DNA from: Niastella koreensis GR20-10
Lineage (GTDB): Bacteria > Bacteroidota > Bacteroidia > Chitinophagales > Chitinophagaceae
NCBI RefSeq assembly: GCF_000246855.1
Contig: NC_016609.1
Location: forward strand, 5,282,744 to 5,346,743
Length of the DNA stretch: 64,000 nucleotides
Direction: 5' to 3'
Made by a program: the position numbers and the translations under genes. Positions 33,572 to 43,193 of the stretch are shown here, piece after piece (position 1 is the first letter of the stretch; the number at the start of each line of letters is the position of its first letter). The notes beneath the pieces were generated by a model that searched no databases, was not told the DNA's origin, and saw only the letters and a program-made list of their open reading frames with translations.

Positions 33572-35296
33572 CTATTTAAGCCTTATTTCACTTATGCCAC
33601 ATCCCTGCGGCACCATGGGAAACACATTTCCTTCTTTTGCCACCATTATTTCCAATAAATAAGGTCCTTTGTGGCTGAACATCTCCTTTATCGCTTCCTC
33701 CAGGTAATCCCGTTTGGCAACACATTTTCCCGCAATGCGATAAGCCGCGGCCAATGCTACAAAATCGGGGTTTTCCAGGTCCACAGAAGCATACCGTTTA
33801 TCGCTGAACAACTCCTGCCATTGACGCACCATTCCTAAAAACCGGTTGTTCAGAATAATTATTTTGATGTCGAGGTTATTTTGCATGATGGTTCCTAACT
33901 CCTGCAGGTTCATTTGAAATCCACCATCGCCAATAATGGCGATTACCGTTCTATCCGGAGCGCCATATTTTGCGCCTACTGCAGCGGGTAATGCAAACCC
34001 CATGGTTCCCAATCCTCCACTGGTTACATTGCTGCGGGTATGATTCAGTTTTGCATACCGGGTGGCCACCATTTGATTTTGTCCCACATCAGAAACAATG
34101 ATGGCATCGCCGTTTGTATATTCATTCAGCATCCGTACCACTTCACCCATGGTCAATTCCTCCCCTGCAGGATGTAACTCGGGATGGATCACGGTTTCAA
34201 ATTCCTGTTTGTACAGGGATTGAAATTGCTGCAGCCAGGCTGTATGTTCTTTTTTATCGGTCAATGCGGTAAGCAATGGCAATGTTTCTTTACAATCGCC
34301 CCAAACCGGCACCGTGGCTTTTACATTTTTGTCCACTTCAGCTGGATCAATATCCAGATGAATTACCTGGGCCTGTTTGGCATACCTGTCTAAACGCCCG
34401 GTAACGCGGTCGTCGAAGCGCATCCCAACAGCAATCAGCAGATCGCATTCATTGGTGAGTACATTAGGCGCGTAATTTCCATGCATGCCCAGCATGCCTG
34501 CATTCAATGCATGGTCTGATGGGAGGGCGCCTGCACCCAGTACCGTCCAGGCAGCCGGAATGCCACTCTTTTCAATAAATGCTTTAAACTCCTGCTCAGC
34601 GCCGCCTAATATTACGCCCTGACCAAAAATAACCAATGGCTTTTGGGCGCTGTTTATCAATTCCGCTGCCTTTGCCAGATAGGCGGGGCGAATGGCAGGC
34701 GCCGGCCGGTAACTTCGAATACGGTCGCATTTAGTATAGCCGGGATAATCAAACAACTGCAATTGCGCGTTCTTGGTAATATCAATCAACACGGGGCCGG
34801 GACGGCCACTGCGGGCAATGTAAAACGCCTTTGCCAGTACTGCCGGGATCTCTTTTGCATCGGTGACCTGGTAGTTCCACTTGGTTATGGACGTAGACAT
34901 ATTGATGATATCCGTTTCCTGGAATGCATCTGAACCCAGCAGGTGCGCGTATACCTGTCCGGTGATACAAACAACGGGTGTACTGTCTATCATAGCATCG
35001 GCCACCCCGGTTAACAGGTTAGTGGCGCCGGGCCCGCTGGTGGCGAACACCACCCCTACCCTGCCTGATGTGCGTGCGTAACCCTGGGCCGCGTGAATGC
35101 CACCCTGCTCATGACGTACCAGGATATGCTTCAGTTGTTGTTCATAATCGTATAATGCATCATAGATCGCAATATTGGCCCCACCCGGCACCCCAAACAC
35201 CACTTTTACCTCCTCGGCAATCAAGGCTTCCAAAACAGCAACGGACCCTAAGATCTGTTTGGGTTCTTTTGGCGCTGCCATCATTTCTGTTTTCAT
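33572..35296 (-). CDS. ilvB: Acetolactate (acetohydroxyacid) synthase large subunit
   Basis: The protein has 574 residues, the usual length. The catalytic Glu for ThDP activation is E63 (VRHEQGGIHAAQGYAR). The ThDP/Mg2+ motif GDGGFQMNLQELGTIMQNN starts near residue 456. RFDDRVTG marks the FAD-containing biosynthetic class rather than the catabolic AlsS class. MVRQWQELFSD is typical of AHAS. It condenses two pyruvates, or pyruvate with 2-oxobutyrate, as the first step of Val/Leu/Ile synthesis. Oddly, no small regulatory subunit (ilvN) or other ilv/leu genes are nearby. Instead it ends a run with a GNAT gene (9 bp upstream) and sucA. It may be a second, unregulated enzyme or may use a small subunit encoded elsewhere. 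Confidence 0.93.
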   Translation of the reverse strand: MKTEMMAAPKEPKQILGSVAVLEALIAEEVKVVFGVPGGANIAIYDALYDYEQQLKHILVRHEQGGIHAAQGYARTSGRVGVVFATSGPGATNLLTGVADAMIDSTPVVCITGQVYAHLLGSDAFQETDIINMSTSITKWNYQVTDAKEIPAVLAKAFYIARSGRPGPVLIDITKNAQLQLFDYPGYTKCDRIRSYRPAPAIRPAYLAKAAELINSAQKPLVIFGQGVILGGAEQEFKAFIEKSGIPAAWTVLGAGALPSDHALNAGMLGMHGNYAPNVLTNECDLLIAVGMRFDDRVTGRLDRYAKQAQVIHLDIDPAEVDKNVKATVPVWGDCKETLPLLTALTDKKEHTAWLQQFQSLYKQEFETVIHPELHPAGEELTMGEVVRMLNEYTNGDAIIVSDVGQNQMVATRYAKLNHTRSNVTSGGLGTMGFALPAAVGAKYGAPDRTVIAIIGDGGFQMNLQELGTIMQNNLDIKIIILNNRFLGMVRQWQELFSDKRYASVDLENPDFVALAAAYRIAGKCVAKRDYLEEAIKEMFSHKGPYLLEIMVAKEGNVFPMVPQGCGISEIRLK

Positions 35297-35305
35297 TTCA
35301 AAAAT

Positions 35306-35836
35306 TTAGTTGAACTGTTGTTTTTCCTTCACCATATAAACCAATGGCAACCCAACTTCATTAACGCCCGTAACCGCAGTGTTTTTCACAAACTCGTAAC
35401 TGGCAAAAAATTCCAGGTCGGGGTTTTGTTCATATTCGCCTATCCAGACTATTTGCTGCAAACCGCAGGCGGACAAACATTTTTCAAGCAGGCTCTTTTT
35501 TACCTGAACGTCGTCGAACTTCTTCAACACCGCAAAGTCGGCGATGCGCATGATGCTTTTGCCATTGAATATTTCGGGCCGGCTGCCTTTGGAGGTAATG
35601 CGGGCGTAACCTGCCACCTCGCCATCGGCGTATACGACCACAAACTGGTTGGAGAGGCTGTTCATATCCACATGCAAAGCCCCGGTACTGAATTTTTTCT
35701 GGATATAATCTTTCAATTGGGCCGGTGATATTTTACCGGTATACTTTTCCCTTGCAGTTGCTGCACTTATGTACGATAAAGTTTGTTTACACTCTTCTGT
35801 ACCGATGCAGAAACTTGTTACAATTGTATTTTCCAT
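35306..35836 (-). CDS. GNAT-family N-acetyltransferase
   Basis: The protein is about 176 residues from the ATG at 35836. The frame is open to 35944, but that part overlaps the end of sucA. The GNAT fold is visible as QFVVVYADGEVAGYARI (beta strands), then IADFAVLKKFDDVQVKKSLLEKCL, where the acetyl-CoA pyrophosphate loop would lie. The end is IVWIGEYEQNPDLEFFASYEFV, a typical C-terminal GNAT block. Substrate unknown. It sits 16 bp after sucA and 9 bp before ilvB, so it shares their transcript. Confidence 0.8.
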   Translation of the reverse strand: MENTIVTSFCIGTEECKQTLSYISAATAREKYTGKISPAQLKDYIQKKFSTGALHVDMNSLSNQFVVVYADGEVAGYARITSKGSRPEIFNGKSIMRIADFAVLKKFDDVQVKKSLLEKCLSACGLQQIVWIGEYEQNPDLEFFASYEFVKNTAVTGVNEVGLPLVYMVKEKQQFN

Positions 35837-35852
35837 TATTTGATCAATTAAT

Positions 35853-38576
35853 TTATTCAAACGCCCGGTTAACAATTTCCATTTGCTCTGCGGCGTGTTG
35901 CCTGGAGAAACCTGTTGCCGGACTGCTTGCTTCCGGCCGGGCAATAATTTGAAGGTTTATTTTGTTGTTGCAAAATTTGCGGCACAGGTAAGGCCAGGCG
36001 CCCATATTTTCCGGTTCTTCCTGCACCCAGATAAATTCCGTTGCTGATGCATATTTCGCTTTGATCTGTTGCATCTCATCAAACGGCGTAGGATATAATT
36101 GTTCTATCCGTACAATCGCCACATCTGTACGCTTATTTTCCTGTTGCCTTTGATACAGGTCGTAATAGATCTTACCACTACAAAACAATACCCGCTTTAC
36201 TTCCGGGCTGTTTGCACTGACATCGTCGATCAGATCCCGGAAATGCCCCTGCGTAAATTCATTCAGCGGTGATACGCATAATGGATGCCGCAACAAACTT
36301 TTCGGCGCGAATACTATCAGCGGGATGCGAAAATCGCGGTGCAACTGGCGACGCACTACATGAAAGAAATTGGCAGGGGTTGTACAGTTCACCAATTGCA
36401 TATTGTTATTTGCGCACTGGGCTAAAAAGCGCTCAATGCGGGCAGAAGTATGTTCCGGGCCTGCACCTTCATAGCCATGCGGCAGCAGCATCACCAGGCC
36501 ATTTCCTAATTGCCATTTTGCTTCTGCGCTGGCCACATACTGGTCTACAATTACCTGACCCGTATTTAAAAAATCACCATATTGGGCTTCCCATACTACC
36601 AGCGCGTTGGGGTTGGCAGATGCATAACCATATTCAAAACCCAGTACGCCGTATTCCGATAACAGGGAATTGTAAATACTGAATGTTGCCTGAGCGCCAA
36701 TATTATTGAGCGGTACATATTCTTCACCCGTATCAATGATCGCGGCTGTTGCATGCCGGTGTGAAAAGGTACCCCGCTTTACATCTTCGCCACTTACCCG
36801 CACGGGGTAGCCTTCTTTCAATAAGGAACCATATGCCAACAACTCGCCCATTGCCCAATCGAATACTTTTGTTTCCTGTACCATTTTTCTGCGGCCTTCA
36901 AACAACTTCTCTATCTTCTTTAAAAAAGTTTTACCGGCTGGCAGCGTAGTGATCCCATTTCCTATCTCCTCAATCATTTCCTCCGGCACAGCTGTATCAA
37001 TTATTTCCAATTCCGTTCCATTCGCCTTGCGCAAACCCTGCCAGGCGCTCTGGTACAGGGGTCTGGTCACTTCAATGTTTTCCAGGGTTTTCGCTTCATC
37101 TAAAAACGTCTGTAGTTCATTTCTGAAAGAAGTCTCCATTTCCAAAACATACTCTTTCTGAATGGTGTTCGATGCAACCAGTTTTTGTGCATAGATCTCT
37201 TTGGGATTTGGGTGGCTATCGATAGATTTATACAATAAGGGCTGGGTAAATCTCGGTTCGTCTGATTCGTTATGCCCATACTTCCGGTAACACAAAAGAT
37301 CGATAAAAACATCACCCTGAAAAGCCTGCCGGTAATCGATAGCCAACCCCATTACATAGCCCAAAGCTTCCGCATCGTCACCATTAACATGAAAAACCGG
37401 TGCAGACACGATCTTTGCCAGGTCTGTACAATACGTACTGGAGCGCGCGTCTTTATAATCGGTTGTAAATCCTACCTGGTTGTTGATCACAATGTGAATG
37501 GTGCCGCCGGTGCGGTACCCATCCAGCTTTTCCATTTGTAACACTTCATATACGATTCCCTGCCCGGCAATGGAAGAATCACCGTGCAACAGAATGGGTA
37601 CTATTTTAGCATAATCACCGCTGTATTTGAAATCTGCCTTCGAGCGCGTGATGCCTTCCACCACTCCATTCACCGCTTCCAGGTGTGAGGGATTGGCGCA
37701 TACGCTCAGGTGTACTGGTTTTCCGCCTGCGGTAGTCACATCGTTTGAATAACCTAAATGATATTTAACATCACCGCTGAAACCATCGTCATGCTTCACC
37801 GTTTTTCCCTGAAACTCTTCAAAGATCTCTTTATAGGGCTTGCCCATGATATTTGCCAGTACGTTTAACCGGCCGCGGTGGCCCATACCGATAACAAATT
37901 CTTTCACCCCCATACCCGCGCCTTTTTCAATCAACAGGTCCAGCGCCGGGATCAGGATCTCTCCGCCTTCCAATGAAAAGCGTTTTTGTCCCAGGAATTT
38001 GGTTTGCAGAAAAGATTCAAACACCACTGCCTGGGTTAATTTTTGGAGCATGCGTTTTTTCTCTTCGGTAGAAAATACAGGCCTGCCCCTCACAGTTTCC
38101 AGGTTATCCTGGAACCATTTGTGTTTACCGGCATTGCCGGTATATTTATATTCAACTCCAATGGGGCCGCAATACGTTTCTTCCAGCAACTGCCGGATGT
38201 CGCGCAGCGTAGCCGGGCCTAAACCCACTTCCTCCCCGGCTTTAAAAACGGTATCAAGATCCGCATCGTTCAAACCAAAAGACGCCAACTCCTTTCCCGG
38301 TGAAAAACTGCGCCGTTCCCTGACCGGGTTTGTCTTTGCAAACAGGTGCCCTCTCCTGCGGTACCCGTCGATCATATTCAGCACATTGATCTCTTTGGCA
38401 AGCATAGCAGCAGTACCATTGGAAACAGGTTCACTGTCCTGGTCGGCGCCAAAATCAAATCCTTCAAAGAATTTCTGCCAGCCGAACTCTATCGATCCGG
38501 GATCATGCTGATACGCTTCGTAGAGCGAATTGATGTACGCTGCATTCCCGTTATTAAGATATGTTAAGCGTTCCAT
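35853..38576 (-). CDS. sucA: 2-oxoglutarate dehydrogenase E1 component
   Basis: The protein has 907 residues, the normal size for SucA. The N-terminal segment YLNNGNAAYINSLYEAYQHDPGSI with FGWQKFFEGF is the E2-binding region of this family. GMGHRGRLNVLANIMGKPYKEIFEEFQG, LSVCANPSHLEAVNGVVEG, HGDSSIAGQGIVYEVLQM and HNESDEPRFTQP are diagnostic ThDP and active-site blocks. It decarboxylates 2-oxoglutarate and passes the succinyl group to SucB in the TCA cycle. SucB is not next to it here, which is unusual. The start ATG overlaps the end of the mug gene by 23 bp, so translation is likely coupled. Confidence 0.96.
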   Translation of the reverse strand: MERLTYLNNGNAAYINSLYEAYQHDPGSIEFGWQKFFEGFDFGADQDSEPVSNGTAAMLAKEINVLNMIDGYRRRGHLFAKTNPVRERRSFSPGKELASFGLNDADLDTVFKAGEEVGLGPATLRDIRQLLEETYCGPIGVEYKYTGNAGKHKWFQDNLETVRGRPVFSTEEKKRMLQKLTQAVVFESFLQTKFLGQKRFSLEGGEILIPALDLLIEKGAGMGVKEFVIGMGHRGRLNVLANIMGKPYKEIFEEFQGKTVKHDDGFSGDVKYHLGYSNDVTTAGGKPVHLSVCANPSHLEAVNGVVEGITRSKADFKYSGDYAKIVPILLHGDSSIAGQGIVYEVLQMEKLDGYRTGGTIHIVINNQVGFTTDYKDARSSTYCTDLAKIVSAPVFHVNGDDAEALGYVMGLAIDYRQAFQGDVFIDLLCYRKYGHNESDEPRFTQPLLYKSIDSHPNPKEIYAQKLVASNTIQKEYVLEMETSFRNELQTFLDEAKTLENIEVTRPLYQSAWQGLRKANGTELEIIDTAVPEEMIEEIGNGITTLPAGKTFLKKIEKLFEGRRKMVQETKVFDWAMGELLAYGSLLKEGYPVRVSGEDVKRGTFSHRHATAAIIDTGEEYVPLNNIGAQATFSIYNSLLSEYGVLGFEYGYASANPNALVVWEAQYGDFLNTGQVIVDQYVASAEAKWQLGNGLVMLLPHGYEGAGPEHTSARIERFLAQCANNNMQLVNCTTPANFFHVVRRQLHRDFRIPLIVFAPKSLLRHPLCVSPLNEFTQGHFRDLIDDVSANSPEVKRVLFCSGKIYYDLYQRQQENKRTDVAIVRIEQLYPTPFDEMQQIKAKYASATEFIWVQEEPENMGAWPYLCRKFCNNKINLQIIARPEASSPATGFSRQHAAEQMEIVNRAFE

Positions 38577-39099
38577 GATTATGTTGATTTAATACTGGTA
38601 TACTATTCAGCAATTCCTGGTAATGAACCACCAGCGATTGCAAAGCGAAGCTCCGGTTCAATCCGCTTGGGTTTGGCAACACCCACACCACAGCCCCGCA
38701 AAACTTTTCCTGCTGCAATCCCCATTCCACCGTTTTTAATCCCGAGAAAGCCAGCCAGGCCGGCTTTCCCAGGAATGCTAAACGGGCAGGTTTATATTTC
38801 TCTATCTTTTGTTTAAATGATTCAATGGACGCATGAAACTCTTCTTTCGATAATTCATCTGCCCGCACAGTTGGGCGCGATACAGCGGTAGTTAACCCAT
38901 AACCATAAGTCAGAATAGCCATATCGAACCGGGGTTCTATTTCATACGGGGTAAAACCTGCCTGGTGCAATACCCGCCAGAACCTGTTGCTGCGATTGGA
39001 AAAATGATGCCCCTGCATAGCAGAAGTAAGTCCGGGGTTGATGCCACAAAACACCACCTTCAGGTTTTTTGAAATAATATCCGGTAACTGGTTGTTCAT
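38554..39099 (-). CDS. mug: G/U mismatch-specific DNA glycosylase (Mug-type)
   Basis: The protein is about 181 residues from the ATG at 39099. The longer open frame runs into the MFS gene and was not used. It has the Mug-class uracil-DNA glycosylase motifs: VVFCGINPGLTSAMQGHHFSN near the N-terminus, SNRFWRVLHQAGFTP, and LPNPSGLNRSFAL near the C-terminus. It removes uracil or ethenocytosine mispaired with G. Its 3' end overlaps the sucA start by 23 bp, and it lies 1 bp after the MFS gene, an odd operon partner for repair. Confidence 0.9.
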   Translation of the reverse strand: MNNQLPDIISKNLKVVFCGINPGLTSAMQGHHFSNRSNRFWRVLHQAGFTPYEIEPRFDMAILTYGYGLTTAVSRPTVRADELSKEEFHASIESFKQKIEKYKPARLAFLGKPAWLAFSGLKTVEWGLQQEKFCGAVVWVLPNPSGLNRSFALQSLVVHYQELLNSIPVLNQHNHGTLNIS

Positions 39100-39100
39100 G

Positions 39101-40678
39101 TTAATTATGTATTGAATACTTCCAGGTTTTGGCAGCTGCGGGTACAAACAGGATCAGGAGAGCAGTAACTAACAACAGCATGGCGAACGTCATAAACACG
39201 GCCCGGTTGGTTAGCAACTGGCTTTGCAGCCCCAGGTTTTGCCACACAGCGCCAAGGGCAATACCCGATCCCTGTTCGGGCGTATATCCTTTTGAAACAT
39301 ACAACGATTGATAAGTGTTCAAACGCGCCACCGTATTTTGGCTCTCCTTTGTGATGTTACCCAAAAAACCTTCCCTGAAGTATTGATTATAGTATAATTG
39401 CAGGTTGTACAAACCTGCCATAGAATTAATTGTTGCAACAAACCTGGTGCAGGCTGCCAATACGATACCGCTGGTGCCACTGAAACCCGGTGCAGACGTT
39501 AAGATATAAATGATGATGGGAACAAATAACAGCCCTGATGCGGCTCCCTGCATGAACATAGGAATAATCAGATCTGTAAAGGACAGGTCGGGTGTTACCA
39601 CAAACCACATCCATACATTGAACAGTCCCAACACGCCAAAGCCGGTAACAAGGAAATACTGGATGGCCTGTTTTTTCCTGATCATTAACCGGGTAGACAA
39701 CACCGAAAAACAAACCATTCCCGCAATATTGCACAACCCCAGCGTTATTACCTGCACCGGGCTCCATTTAAGAATACCGAATGCATAATTATAAACCAGG
39801 TTGATACTGTCTTTACCACCATAATAAATGCCCAACAAACAAAGCCCTGCTACAAAATGCACCGACTTGAAAACAGCCAGGTGGATCAATGGCCGTTTCA
39901 GGATACTTTGCCTGTACAGGAACAGCAATATTCCAATGGCGGCAATGCCACCGCTATAACAGATCCTGGCATCTGCAAACCAGTAATATTTGGAACCATA
40001 AATGAATGTATAAGCCAGCGACAATAAACTACAGGCAAACAGCACACTTCCCGCCCAATCTATCTGGTACAGGGGAAACCGTCTGTGGCCCGCATGCCGC
40101 CTCAGCATCAGCAAGGCAATAACAAGCGTTAACAGCTGTATGCCAATGAGGCAATAGTAAGTGCCCTTCCAGTCGGAATAGTCAAGCACAACCGCGGCTA
40201 TTAATGCCACCAGCACTATATTACCCAGGATGGCCGGATAAAAGATAGCCGAACCAATCAACTGTGACCGTTGAGCAGGCACGCGTGAAAAGATCATGAT
40301 CAGCACCGATACATTAATGCTTCCTACCAGTATGCCCTGCAGGAACCTGATCACAAATAACAGCGTGAGGTCCTGGCAACCGATACAAAGGCAATTCAAC
40401 AGGATGGCCAGGATAATATTCAATACAAGATAACCGCGCATCTCGAAGTACCTCAGCAAACGGAATTGTAAAGGCAAAAATGCAATAATGCCCGAATACG
40501 TTGAGATCAGACAAAATGAAACATCTTCAGGCTGGGCGCCCAGATAAGCAGCGATATAATTGCCCGTTAATGCAAACAAGCCCAACTGCATGAGCGCAGA
40601 AAGCAGGATCAGCAACAGCGCGATCCGGATGCCCCAGTCCCAATTATTTATCCATGGTTTAAAATATGCTGGTTTCAT
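39101..40678 (-). CDS. MFS drug-efflux transporter (EmrB/DHA2 type)
   Basis: The protein is about 525 residues from the ATG at 40678; the upstream frame to 40702 overlaps the adaptor gene. About 14 hydrophobic segments are spaced as in DHA2 exporters. RFLQGILVGSINVSVLIMIFSR is the TM4-TM5 region (motif-C-like). A long hydrophilic loop (YNQYFREGFLGNITKESQNTVARLN) precedes the last helix. Weak conservation outside the Bacteroidota is expected. It works with the HlyD-type adaptor and TolC-type channel upstream as a tripartite H+-driven pump. Confidence 0.88.
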   Translation of the reverse strand: MKPAYFKPWINNWDWGIRIALLLILLSALMQLGLFALTGNYIAAYLGAQPEDVSFCLISTYSGIIAFLPLQFRLLRYFEMRGYLVLNIILAILLNCLCIGCQDLTLLFVIRFLQGILVGSINVSVLIMIFSRVPAQRSQLIGSAIFYPAILGNIVLVALIAAVVLDYSDWKGTYYCLIGIQLLTLVIALLMLRRHAGHRRFPLYQIDWAGSVLFACSLLSLAYTFIYGSKYYWFADARICYSGGIAAIGILLFLYRQSILKRPLIHLAVFKSVHFVAGLCLLGIYYGGKDSINLVYNYAFGILKWSPVQVITLGLCNIAGMVCFSVLSTRLMIRKKQAIQYFLVTGFGVLGLFNVWMWFVVTPDLSFTDLIIPMFMQGAASGLLFVPIIIYILTSAPGFSGTSGIVLAACTRFVATINSMAGLYNLQLYYNQYFREGFLGNITKESQNTVARLNTYQSLYVSKGYTPEQGSGIALGAVWQNLGLQSQLLTNRAVFMTFAMLLLVTALLILFVPAAAKTWKYSIHN

Positions 40679-40679
40679 G

Positions 40680-41723
40680 TTACGCTCTTTTTTTAACAGC
40701 AACGATTACATTCATCCCCGGGAGTACACTTTCCGCGTCCCTGCCCAGAAACTCAATTTTAACCGGTACCCGCTGAATGATCTTTACAAAATTGCCGGTG
40801 GAGTTATCGGGTGGCAGCAACGAAAAACGCGCGCCGGTGGAGCCAGCGATAGCCGAAATCCTGCCATTAAATACCCGTCCGGCTATCGCATCGATCCGGA
40901 TCTCCACTGGCTGGCCAACATACATCCCATCCACCTGTGTTTCTTTATAATTCGCCGTGATCCATTTCTCGCCTTCGTTGATTATGCTTACCAGGGGTTG
41001 GCCTGGTTGTATCTGCTGGCCTTCCAGGATATTTTTGCGTCCCAACCGGCCGGCATAAGGCGCGCGGATAACGGTATACGATAAATTCAGCTTCGCCAGT
41101 TCCAATGCCGCCTGTTTTCGCTTTATATCAGATTGCAATAAGGCAAAATGCGTTTTCAGTTCTGCAATGCGCGCCAGGTTGGTCTTCAGGCCATTTTGAG
41201 CAGCGCTGTAATCACTTTCCGCCACATCGTACCGGGCCTTTATTTGTTCCAGCTCTGCGCCTGTTGCAGCTTCTTCTTTCACCAGGTTGGTGTAGCGGTT
41301 GATATCCTGTTGCTGCTGCACATATCTTGCCTGCGCACCTTTTATCTGGTCTTCATTTACCCGGGTGCCGGTTTCCGCTGCATGAATACTGGCAGCCAGC
41401 ACCGTTAGTTGCGAACCAGCATCTTCCATGGCCGCCTCGGCCACCTGTAACTGGGCCCGATATTCTCTATCGTCCAGTATTACCAGCGTATCGCCCTGTT
41501 TCACCAGTTGATGTTCGTTAAAACAAACCCGCTGGATATAGCCTCCTGCTCTTGCACTCACCGGGTTTATGTAGGATTCTACCTGGGCATCATTTGTTTC
41601 TTCATAATGCGTGCTGTAGCGCCAGTACCTGATAAGCCATACGGCTCCCGCCAGTATTATTACTCCGGCAATTATTGTAAGTACAATATTGCCCGGATGT
41701 ATTTTTCGTTTTACGTTTTCCAT
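40680..41723 (-). CDS. HlyD/EmrA-type membrane fusion protein
   Basis: The protein has 347 residues. One N-terminal membrane anchor (about 14-30) is followed by the EmrA-like block ETNDAQVESYINPVSARAGGYI. A long coiled-coil hairpin (about 90-210) comes next, then the second lipoyl half (APYAGRLGRKNILEGQQIQPGQPLVSI). The end is the barrel domain NFVKIIQRVPVKIEF, typical of EmrA. It joins the MFS pump (1-bp gap downstream) with the TolC-like channel (16-bp gap upstream). Confidence 0.92.
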   Translation of the reverse strand: MENVKRKIHPGNIVLTIIAGVIILAGAVWLIRYWRYSTHYEETNDAQVESYINPVSARAGGYIQRVCFNEHQLVKQGDTLVILDDREYRAQLQVAEAAMEDAGSQLTVLAASIHAAETGTRVNEDQIKGAQARYVQQQQDINRYTNLVKEEAATGAELEQIKARYDVAESDYSAAQNGLKTNLARIAELKTHFALLQSDIKRKQAALELAKLNLSYTVIRAPYAGRLGRKNILEGQQIQPGQPLVSIINEGEKWITANYKETQVDGMYVGQPVEIRIDAIAGRVFNGRISAIAGSTGARFSLLPPDNSTGNFVKIIQRVPVKIEFLGRDAESVLPGMNVIVAVKKRA

Positions 41724-41739
41724 TGCTTTTAATTTTCGC

Positions 41740-43101
41740 TTATAAATTTCCGCTGATGTAAAGGATGCTGTAGTAAATGTTCAGGGCGTTGGTTTGCGCT
41801 TTAATTAAATTAAACCTCGATTCCTGGTACAAATTATCCGCATCCAGCAGATCGGTCAACAACGACAACTGGTTTAAATATTTTGTATTTACGATCCGGT
41901 AGTTTACCTGCGCCTGTTCAACCGAGCGCTCATTAACCTCTATCCTGGTAAGCGCCTCCGCATATTTTATATACCAGGAATGGGCTTCCGTTCGCACATT
42001 ATCATTGTAGGCCTGCTGCTGCACTTCCAGTTCCTTTACCCGAAGTTTGCCCGCGGCCAGTTTGCTTTTGTTATGGTAGAGCGAGGAAATACTGTACTGT
42101 GCTTTCAACCCCACGAAGCCAATGGCATACGCCTGGTTAACCGGCGGAAAGAATAAATAATTGGGATAATTCAACCCATACGCCGTATAAAAACCTATGC
42201 TTGGTTTATTACTGCTTTCTATTCCTTTCAACCGGGCCTTTTGCAGTTCAATGCTTTCTGTAGCCTTTTGCACACTGTAATTCGTAACACCTGCCGCTTC
42301 AACAAATGGCAGCAGGGCGCTGACAGCAGGCTTTGGCATAGCAGCCGAATCTACCGGTGATATTTGTACGGTATCAGGGACATTCAATAAAACATCCAGT
42401 TTCTGATTGGTGATGGTAAGGTCGTTCTCATTTTCCTGTAACGACAATTGCACATTGGACAGCAACACTTCAGCCCGCAGCACATCGCTTTTGGTAACCT
42501 TCTGGTTTTTATACAGGGTGTTGATATTATTCAACCGCGTTTGCGCCCGGTTAAGCTGGTCAAGGATGAGCTTTTGCAGATCGTTCAATCGCAACAGCTC
42601 CAGGTACTGATGCGCCGTTTGTAACGCTACATTGCCAGACTGGTCCATGGCATTCAGCCTGGCCAGTTGTAATTTGGACCGTTGTTCGCTTTGCAACGCC
42701 CGCTGTTTGCCGCCACTATAAATATTAAATAAGGCGTCAACTCCCAGGGTGGCGCCATTGGGTGTTGGTTTCCGGGGCCCTGTAGTTGAATGACTGAGCC
42801 CATGTGTAAATAAAGTAAGGTCTGTAAAGCGTTGGTAAGAACCGTTTGCGGTAATGGCGGGCAGTGCTGCGTTGTACGCGTCTTTTCGATCTTCTTCTGC
42901 AGCGCTTTCTTCCATACACGCCGCCTGTACCAGTTTGTTCTGAGTTTTTGCAAACTGTACCGCTTCGGCAAGCGTGAGTTTGTAGGTATTGCCATCAACA
43001 GGTTGCGCCTGGGCGATAGCCGTCATAAATATTAATACGATCAGCCTGAAAGCTGTAATCGACGACCGGCACTTGCTGCCGATGTTTTTTGTAGAACACA
43101 T
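41740..43101 (-). CDS. TolC-family outer-membrane channel
   Basis: The protein has 453 residues. A signal peptide (ITAFRLIVLIFMTAIAQAQ, preceded by an 18-residue leader) is followed by two TolC repeats with long helices: KLTLAEAVQFAKTQNKLVQAACMEES and AGVTNYSVQKATESIELQKARLKGIE. The helical ARTEAHSWYIKYAEALTRIEVNERSVEQAQ-type segment closes the second repeat. It is the first gene after the AraC regulator and starts the EmrAB-type pump run. Confidence 0.9.
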   Translation of the reverse strand: MCSTKNIGSKCRSSITAFRLIVLIFMTAIAQAQPVDGNTYKLTLAEAVQFAKTQNKLVQAACMEESAAEEDRKDAYNAALPAITANGSYQRFTDLTLFTHGLSHSTTGPRKPTPNGATLGVDALFNIYSGGKQRALQSEQRSKLQLARLNAMDQSGNVALQTAHQYLELLRLNDLQKLILDQLNRAQTRLNNINTLYKNQKVTKSDVLRAEVLLSNVQLSLQENENDLTITNQKLDVLLNVPDTVQISPVDSAAMPKPAVSALLPFVEAAGVTNYSVQKATESIELQKARLKGIESSNKPSIGFYTAYGLNYPNYLFFPPVNQAYAIGFVGLKAQYSISSLYHNKSKLAAGKLRVKELEVQQQAYNDNVRTEAHSWYIKYAEALTRIEVNERSVEQAQVNYRIVNTKYLNQLSLLTDLLDADNLYQESRFNLIKAQTNALNIYYSILYISGNL

Positions 43102-43193
43102 AATTCAAAGATTTCCGAGACACAAAGTTCCAATTAATGGTAAAACATTTGTAGACCGGATAGCCTCAGTGTTCGTCGAAATGGCTTATAACC

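Noticed and set aside
37840..38511. 223-codon plus-strand open frame
   Set aside because: Antisense shadow of sucA, which has diagnostic motifs along its full length.
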